Shown: positions 59,767 through 64,000 of the stretch, piece after piece | Numbering within the stretch: position 1 is the first letter of the stretch | Layout of the letters: each line of letters begins with the position of its first letter | Assembly: GCF_003312875.1 (NCBI RefSeq) | Contig: NZ_CP015163.1 | Location: forward strand, 5,332,001 to 5,396,000 | Direction of reading: 5' to 3' | DNA: 64,000 bases | Source of the DNA: Amycolatopsis albispora | GTDB taxonomy: Bacteria; Actinomycetota; Actinomycetes; Mycobacteriales; Pseudonocardiaceae | Notes under the pieces: generated by a model | Seen by the model: only the letters and a program-made list of their open reading frames with translations | Database searches by the model: none | What the model was told of the DNA's origin: nothing | Program-made: the position numbers and the translations under genes

Positions 59767-60387
59767 TCAGGTGAATGAACTCGGCGGGGTGCCCTTCGCG
59801 ACCGGGGCGTTCCAGCGGCGCCACAGCGCCAGCACCCGGATCGTGACGGTGGTTACCGCGGCGACCGTGGTGACCAGCCCCGGCGGGAGCCGCAGCAGGT
59901 GGCCGACACCGACCAGCACGCAGCCCGCCAGCGCGGCCACCGCGTAGATCTCCTTGCGCAGCACCAGCGGGATCTCGCGGAGCAGGAGGTCACGCACGGC
60001 ACCACCACCGATACCGGTGGTCATGCCAATGAGGCAGGCGGTGTAGACCGGTGCCCCGGCGTGCAGCGCGGTCGAGGTGCCCGCGGTGGCGAACACGCCG
60101 AGCCCGAGCGCGTCGGCCAGCAGCACCGCCCGCCGCAGCCGCGCGACCTGCGGGTGGAACAGGAAGACCAGCAGCGCGGTCGCGGCGGAAACGGCCAGGT
60201 AGGGCCAGGTGCGCAGGGTGGTCGGCGGGGTGATGCCGAGCAGCACGTCGCGGATGATGCCGCCGCCGAGCGCGGTGGTCAGGCCCACCACGACGACGCC
60301 GAAGAGATCGAGCCTGGCCTGCACCGCTGCCAGTGCGCCGGAGCCGGCGAACGCGACCAGCCCGATCATCTCCAGCGCGATGAGCAT
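59767..60387 (-). CDS. TRIC-type cation channel family (UPF0126) membrane protein
   Basis: 206 residues. Two repeats of a three-helix domain: EMIGLVAFAGSGALAAVQ with VVGLTTALGGGIIRDVLLG, and LGLGVFATAGTSTALHAG with GMTTGIGGGAVRDLLLREIP. The two GG-x-x-RD-LLG motifs are the signature of prokaryotic TRIC channels. A seventh helix and short basic tail end the protein. Prokaryotic members conduct K+ or Na+ as trimers. It is 51 bp from the mprA start and 4 bp after the NarL-type gene's stop, so it shares that gene's transcript. Confidence 0.9.
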   Translation of the reverse strand: MLIALEMIGLVAFAGSGALAAVQARLDLFGVVVVGLTTALGGGIIRDVLLGITPPTTLRTWPYLAVSAATALLVFLFHPQVARLRRAVLLADALGLGVFATAGTSTALHAGAPVYTACLIGMTTGIGGGAVRDLLLREIPLVLRKEIYAVAALAGCVLVGVGHLLRLPPGLVTTVAAVTTVTIRVLALWRRWNAPVAKGTPPSSFT

Positions 60388-60391
60388 GGGT

Positions 60392-61087
60392 TCAGTCGAT
60401 CAGGCCGCCGCGGTAGGCGAGCAGCGCCGCCTGCACCCGGTTGGCCGCGCCGATCTTGGACAGCACGGCGCTGACGTAACCCTTGACGGTGGCTTCGGAC
60501 AGGTGCAGCCTGCCGCCGATTTCGGCGTTCGAAAGGCCCTGCCCGATCAGGCCGACGACCTCGCGTTCCCGTTCGGACAGCGAGGCCAGCAGCTTGCGCG
60601 CGGGTTGCGCGGCGCGCTGCTCGTCGCGGTGGGCGTTCACCATCCGCGCGGCGACGCCGGGGTCGAGTACGGCGCCGCCGCGCGCGAGGTCGCGGATGGC
60701 CCTGAGCAGGGCGGCGGGGTCGATGTCCTTGAGCAGGAAGCCGTTGGCGCCGAGCCGCAGGGCGAGGCTGACGTACTCGTCGATGTCGAAGGTGGTCAGC
60801 ATGGCGACGGTGGGTGGTTCGGGGAAGGCCTGGATGGCCCTGAGCGCGCGGATGCCGTCGTCGGCGGCGCGCATCTTGATGTCGAGGAGGACCACGTCCG
60901 GGTGAAAGCGGCGCGCGGTCTCGACGGCTGATCTGCCGTCGCTGGCCTCGCCGACGATCTCGATGTCCGGTGCCCCGGACAGCATCGCGCGCAGGCCCGA
61001 GCGGACCAGTTCCTCGTCGTCGGCAAACATCACCTTGATCAACGGACGCCTCCGGCTGCCGGGGGACGCGGGGTCCCCGCTTCCCAT
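60392..61087 (-). CDS. NarL/LuxR-type response regulator
   Basis: 231 residues from ATG 61087; a shorter start within LIKVMFADDEELVRSG is possible because the first 16 residues are not domain sequence. Receiver: MFADDEELVRSGLRAML, phospho-Asp in DVVLLDIKMRAADDG, AMLTTFDIDEYV, LLKDIDPAALL. LuxR HTH: LSEREREVVGLIGQGLSNAE followed by HLSEATVKGYVSAVLSKIG. The cognate kinase gene is not adjacent; the upstream neighbour is tRNA-Arg. An orphan regulator in this window. Confidence 0.93.
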   Translation of the reverse strand: MGSGDPASPGSRRRPLIKVMFADDEELVRSGLRAMLSGAPDIEIVGEASDGRSAVETARRFHPDVVLLDIKMRAADDGIRALRAIQAFPEPPTVAMLTTFDIDEYVSLALRLGANGFLLKDIDPAALLRAIRDLARGGAVLDPGVAARMVNAHRDEQRAAQPARKLLASLSEREREVVGLIGQGLSNAEIGGRLHLSEATVKGYVSAVLSKIGAANRVQAALLAYRGGLID

Positions 61088-61265
61088 CGCCGAAGGTTAC
61101 CTAGGGGTAGCGTCGGTTTCGAAGCGAGCCACACCCGCCCGGCGACCACCGGCAATACGGTGACGGCGAGCGGGCGGTTCTATGACGCGTCGTGATCAAT
61201 CCCTGATCTTTCCCCTGGCCTGCGGTCGCGCTCCCGGGCCGGGTAGGCTGAGGGCGCACGTCCCC

Positions 61266-61338
61266 GCCCTCGTAGCTCAGGGGATAGAGCACCGCTCTCC
61301 TAAAGCGGGTGTCGCAGGTTCGAATCCTGCCGGGGGCA
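61266..61338 (+). tRNA. tRNA-Arg (anticodon CCT)
   Basis: Seventy-three nucleotides. Acceptor GCCCTCG pairs with CGGGGGC (one U-G), D arm GCTC...GAGC, anticodon stem CCGCT/AGCGG with loop CTCCTAA (anticodon CCT), T arm GCAGG-TTCGAAT-CCTGC, discriminator A. No CCA encoded. The next 190 bases to 61531 hold no gene or repeat that I recognise. Confidence 0.96.
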
Positions 61339-61531
61339 CTCCATCGCTGGTCAGCGCAGAACCCCGCCACCCCGGATTCGAACTCGGCGGATCGTTGGTC
61401 CAAAGACCGTCCAAATAGGCTCAGACGACCCACTAGGCGCGCACTCCACCGGCAAATCGCCTGGTGTTGAGTGCGTCGCCGAACAAGGACGAGCGCAATT
61501 GTGTGCCCGAGCCGCAAGTGGGTCCCACGGC

Positions 61532-62437
61532 TCAGCTGGCGGTGGGCATTCCTTCGTTGCTCCCGTGGGCCGGATCCCAGCGGGCGCCGTAGCGCAGGCC
61601 GGGGAGTAGGCGCCGGAAGCGTAGGTGGACATCCCCGGCGCGGTCCACTGGTTGCGGGCTGCCGCGCTCCGGACCGGTGTGCTGTCGCACGTCGCGCAGG
61701 GTCCAGACGTGGGGTGGCCGCTGGTCCCGGCCGAAGCGCACGCGCAGGTCGAACAGATCACACGGCTCCTGCACCACATACGAACCCAGCGCCTCCCGGC
61801 GCGGCAGCCGGAACCGCACCGCGAAATCGTGCGTGCTGCCCGCGGGCAGCGGCTCCGGCAGGGCGAGCGCCAGCCGGTTCGGCAGCAGCGTCCCGCCGTA
61901 GAGCACATCGACCTCGTGCCCCACCGCCAGCGGGGACGCCAGCTCGACCTCGTGCAGCCCGTCCTGGTCGACCAGGATCCGGTGGTGCTCCAGGACTTCC
62001 GGGTACGCGCTGTCCAGCGTCACCACCACGTGCAGCTCCACCGTGCGCCAAGCGCCCGCCGGTGCGCTCGGAATGGTGGCGACCAGTTCCGCCAGCTGAT
62101 CGATGGCGTCATCCACGCGACGGCGGACCGTGCGCGCGTCGCGGTCGATTCTGGTCGCCGCCCAGCGGATCCGGTCCTGGTAGAGCGGCAACCGCACCTC
62201 GGGGGTGAGGCCGAACGCGGCCACGGTCGACACCCGCAGGTCGTCCGGCAGCTGCTCAGCCAGGTCCGACAGGCGGCACACCAGCTTCTCCCGGATGGTC
62301 ACCGGCCCGTCGTCACCGGTGATACCGCACATCAGGCGCAGGTTCGGCCCGATCCGGTCACCGATCCGGCCGGCGTGCACCCCCCGCCCCTTCCGCAGCG
62401 ACCTCAGTTCGCGGACCAGCTCCCCGTGCGTGTTCAT
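61532..62437 (-). CDS. Hypothetical actinobacterial protein paired with a vWA gene
   Basis: 301 residues from ATG 62437, which overlaps the vWA stop. The N-terminal third (GELVRELRSLRKGRGVHAGR, RIGPNLRLMCGITGDDGPV, REKLVCRLSDLAEQLPDDLR) has an HTH-like or adaptor look and recurs, to my knowledge, in actinobacterial regulatory proteins of unknown role. The middle has a coiled segment (RTVRRRVDDAIDQLAELVAT). The C-terminus is beta-rich (TVELHVVVTLDSAYPEVLEH, DFAVRFRLPRREALGSYVVQ). I recognise no enzyme motif. Coupling to the vWA gene suggests they act together. Confidence 0.6.
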   Translation of the reverse strand: MNTHGELVRELRSLRKGRGVHAGRIGDRIGPNLRLMCGITGDDGPVTIREKLVCRLSDLAEQLPDDLRVSTVAAFGLTPEVRLPLYQDRIRWAATRIDRDARTVRRRVDDAIDQLAELVATIPSAPAGAWRTVELHVVVTLDSAYPEVLEHHRILVDQDGLHEVELASPLAVGHEVDVLYGGTLLPNRLALALPEPLPAGSTHDFAVRFRLPRREALGSYVVQEPCDLFDLRVRFGRDQRPPHVWTLRDVRQHTGPERGSPQPVDRAGDVHLRFRRLLPGLRYGARWDPAHGSNEGMPTAS

Positions 62438-63084
62438 CGACTCGCCTCCCCTGCCTTCTCCGGTACGCCGGGAAGCGTGCGGGAGGCGAGTGGACCAGAA
62501 GTGGACATGTCGTGGATCGCCCCCTGCGACGCCCGGACCACCGACGCGGTCAGCGCGGCACCCACGCGCACCCCGTCCCGGCCGAGGAACAGCCGCGACG
62601 TGCCGATCCGCCCGAGCGTGACCGCGTCGGCCGCGCCGACACCGAAGGCGACCACCTCCGGGTGCGTGCCCCGCGCCGGGTCGGTCAGGTCCGCGAACGC
62701 CGACGGCCAGCCCGGGTCGGCAGGCCGCCCGTCCGAGATGAAGAAGACCAGCGGACGGCACAACCGCAGCCCGCGCGCCAGCAACTCGCGCGCGTCGCCG
62801 TCGATGGTGTCACGCAGGAACGCGAAGACCGCCCCGAAATCGCTGCCACCATCCAGCACCGGCCCGGCCACCCCGGTCAGCTCGATCGCCGGGCACAACG
62901 GCCGCAGCACCCGCGGCTCGTCCGCGAAGCCGATCACGCAAACGCGAACCCTGGCGGCGACGGCCCGGTCCGCGTGCGCCGTGCCGCGGAACTCCCGCAA
63001 ACCGGCGTCCACCGCCGCCAGGTGGTCGGTCATCGAGCGGGAAAAGTCGCAGACCACGTAACACGGCAGCACGTCGAAACCCAT
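62434..63084 (-). CDS. von Willebrand factor A domain protein
   Basis: 216 residues from ATG 63084. PCYVVCDFSRSMTDHLAAVD carries a DxSxS MIDAS motif (DFSRS). VRVCVIGFADEPRVL, GGSDFGAVFAFLRDTI (MIDAS Thr/Ser position), and RPLVFFISDGRPADPGW (third MIDAS Asp) follow, with VAFGVGAADAVTLGRIG. The layout is the TerY/YegL-like bacterial vWA type, which binds partner proteins through a metal ion. It forms an operon with the hypothetical protein downstream. The SARP gene starts divergently 146 bp away. Confidence 0.88.
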   Translation of the reverse strand: MGFDVLPCYVVCDFSRSMTDHLAAVDAGLREFRGTAHADRAVAARVRVCVIGFADEPRVLRPLCPAIELTGVAGPVLDGGSDFGAVFAFLRDTIDGDARELLARGLRLCRPLVFFISDGRPADPGWPSAFADLTDPARGTHPEVVAFGVGAADAVTLGRIGTSRLFLGRDGVRVGAALTASVVRASQGAIHDMSTSGPLASRTLPGVPEKAGEASR

Positions 63085-63230
63085 GTGTCCTCCTCGCAAA
63101 ACCCCGGTACCACCGCGAAACTGCCGCACCCGTGTCGACCAGAAGTCGAAAGAACGCGGATCCGGCGACACACGGATGGCCGCTTGCGCGACGTAATGAC
63201 AGACATCAAGCTCGCGAACCGGGAGGCGGA

Positions 63231-64000
63231 GTGGAATTCCGAATGCTGGGTCCCCTGGAGGCATGGCACGACCACGCCCTCGTGCCGCTGGGAGACCAAC
63301 AGCAGCGCTTCATCCTCGTGGTGCTCCTGCTGCACGCGAACAAGCCGCTCACCGCCGAGCGGCTGACCGAGATCGTGTGGGCGGGCAACCCCGAGCGCAA
63401 GAACCTCGTCCGCGGTTACATCAACAAGCTGCGCAAGGCGTTCCGCGACGCCGGCGACGTGGAGATCGAGACCACGGCGACCGGCTACCTGCTGCGCGTT
63501 TCCGAAGACCAGCTCGACCACCACCGGTTCGACCGCCTCCGCGCGGAAGCCCAGCAGGCACAACGGGACGGGAACCAGCGCCGGGCGATCGAGCTGTTCC
63601 GCGCGGCCGTCGACCTGTGGCGAGGCGATTTCCTGGAGGACATCGACATCGACCGGGTCGGCGGCACCGACGTGGTTTCCCCGCACGACAGCTATTTCGA
63701 CACCGTCGGCGACCTCGCCGAACTGGAGCTTTCCGCGGGCGACCACCGGTCGGCGCGCGACCGGTTGCGCCGCCTGGTTGGAAAAGACCCGGCACGGCAA
63801 CGGCTCGCCGAGTTGCTGATGCGCGCGCTGCTCGCCAACGGCGACCGGGTGGAGGCGATCCGGGTCTTCAACAGCACCGCGCACGCCCTCGCGGAGCTCG
63901 GCATGGAGCCGGGTTCCGTCCTGCGCAACATCGCGGCGCGGGCGGAACGCGGCGAACCGGCGAGTTCCCTGCCCTCCCGGCCGGGCGGATTCACCGGCCG
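63231..64000 (+). CDS. SARP/AfsR-type transcriptional activator, 3' partial
   Basis: GTG 63231 with GGGAGG upstream starts VEFRMLGPLEAWHDHALVPL, the usual SARP N-terminus. The winged-helix part continues (FILVVLLLHANKPLTAERLT, RGYINKLRKAF, TTATGYLLRV). The BTAD domain follows (LDHHRFDRLRAEAQQAQRDG, ELFRAAVDLWRGDFLED, HRSARDRLRRLVGKDPARQR, VFNSTAHALAELGMEPG). The frame is open at the window's end with GGFTGR, the typical entry to an NB-ARC ATPase domain, so a large AfsR-like protein is likely. Such regulators often govern secondary metabolism. Confidence 0.88.
   Translation, partial: MEFRMLGPLEAWHDHALVPLGDQQQRFILVVLLLHANKPLTAERLTEIVWAGNPERKNLVRGYINKLRKAFRDAGDVEIETTATGYLLRVSEDQLDHHRFDRLRAEAQQAQRDGNQRRAIELFRAAVDLWRGDFLEDIDIDRVGGTDVVSPHDSYFDTVGDLAELELSAGDHRSARDRLRRLVGKDPARQRLAELLMRALLANGDRVEAIRVFNSTAHALAELGMEPGSVLRNIAARAERGEPASSLPSRPGGFTG

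Noticed and set aside
61339..61531. Integrated element remnant downstream of tRNA-Arg
   Set aside because: No integrase-like sequence and no repeat of the tRNA 3' end were seen in the following 200 bases.

Overview
This is very GC-rich actinobacterial DNA. The right half has the gene order galU, glp (moeA-like), rimJ and glpR on one side, and 5-formyl-THF cyclo-ligase, FmdB protein, mscL, moaB, pepD (HtrA), mprB and mprA on the other. That order resembles the Rv0981-Rv0996 neighbourhood of Mycobacterium tuberculosis. Together with galT, P450, molybdo-oxidoreductase and SARP-type genes it points to a Pseudonocardiaceae host such as Amycolatopsis; this assignment is inference.

Positions 1 to about 35.7 kb are accessory DNA ending at a tRNA-Ala(CGC) gene. 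Positions 1-12.5 kb are a graveyard of mobile DNA. There is a BioD-like partial gene and a PAPS-reductase fragment. A decayed recombinase locus follows: tyrosine recombinase remnant, XRE regulator, and a zinc-knuckle recombinase-like gene. A complete 6,966-bp Tn3-family transposon (54-bp inverted repeats, TCCTA target duplication) splits that last gene exactly in frame. An IS110-family element lies inside the Tn3 unit. An IS256-family remnant then abuts and truncates a type IV coupling protein gene.

Positions 12.5-21.2 kb (minus strand) are a conjugation operon of an integrative conjugative element: sigma-like regulator, VirB2-like pilin, VirB6/TrbL-like channel protein, PrgI-family protein, VirB4 ATPase, truncated VirD4/TraG coupling protein. 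A 550-bp divergent intergenic region carries 11-bp spaced iterons in two opposed arrays. Positions 21.7-32.3 kb (plus strand) are a translationally coupled nucleic-acid-modification cassette: methyltransferase-like protein, N4/N6 DNA methylase, C5 cytosine methylase, PP-loop (PAPS-reductase-like) ATPase, VUT/YhhQ-type queuosine-precursor transporter, and a TGT/DpdA-like transglycosylase. It suggests 7-deazaguanine DNA modification fed by salvage. A Tn554-like element (two tyrosine recombinases plus two cargo genes) has inserted in the PP-loop gene. Positions 32.3-35.7 kb hold small element genes, two partial serine-recombinase paralogues and a large serine integrase that has no stop codon before the tRNA.

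The chromosome from 35.7 kb contains cell-division-linked glp/glpR, galU, an HrcA-type CIRCE element before the FmdB/Ruc-like gene, paired DnaA boxes, and mscL with a triplicated 3' end. A degenerate 2-kb stretch with 157-bp tandem repeats and gene fragments comes next. It is followed by moaB, an epimerase, a P450, a two-component pair, a glycosyltransferase/oxidoreductase cluster with a 200-bp duplication, pepD-galT-DeoR-mprB-mprA, a TRIC channel, a NarL-type regulator, tRNA-Arg(CCT), a hypothetical/vWA pair and the start of a SARP-type regulator.
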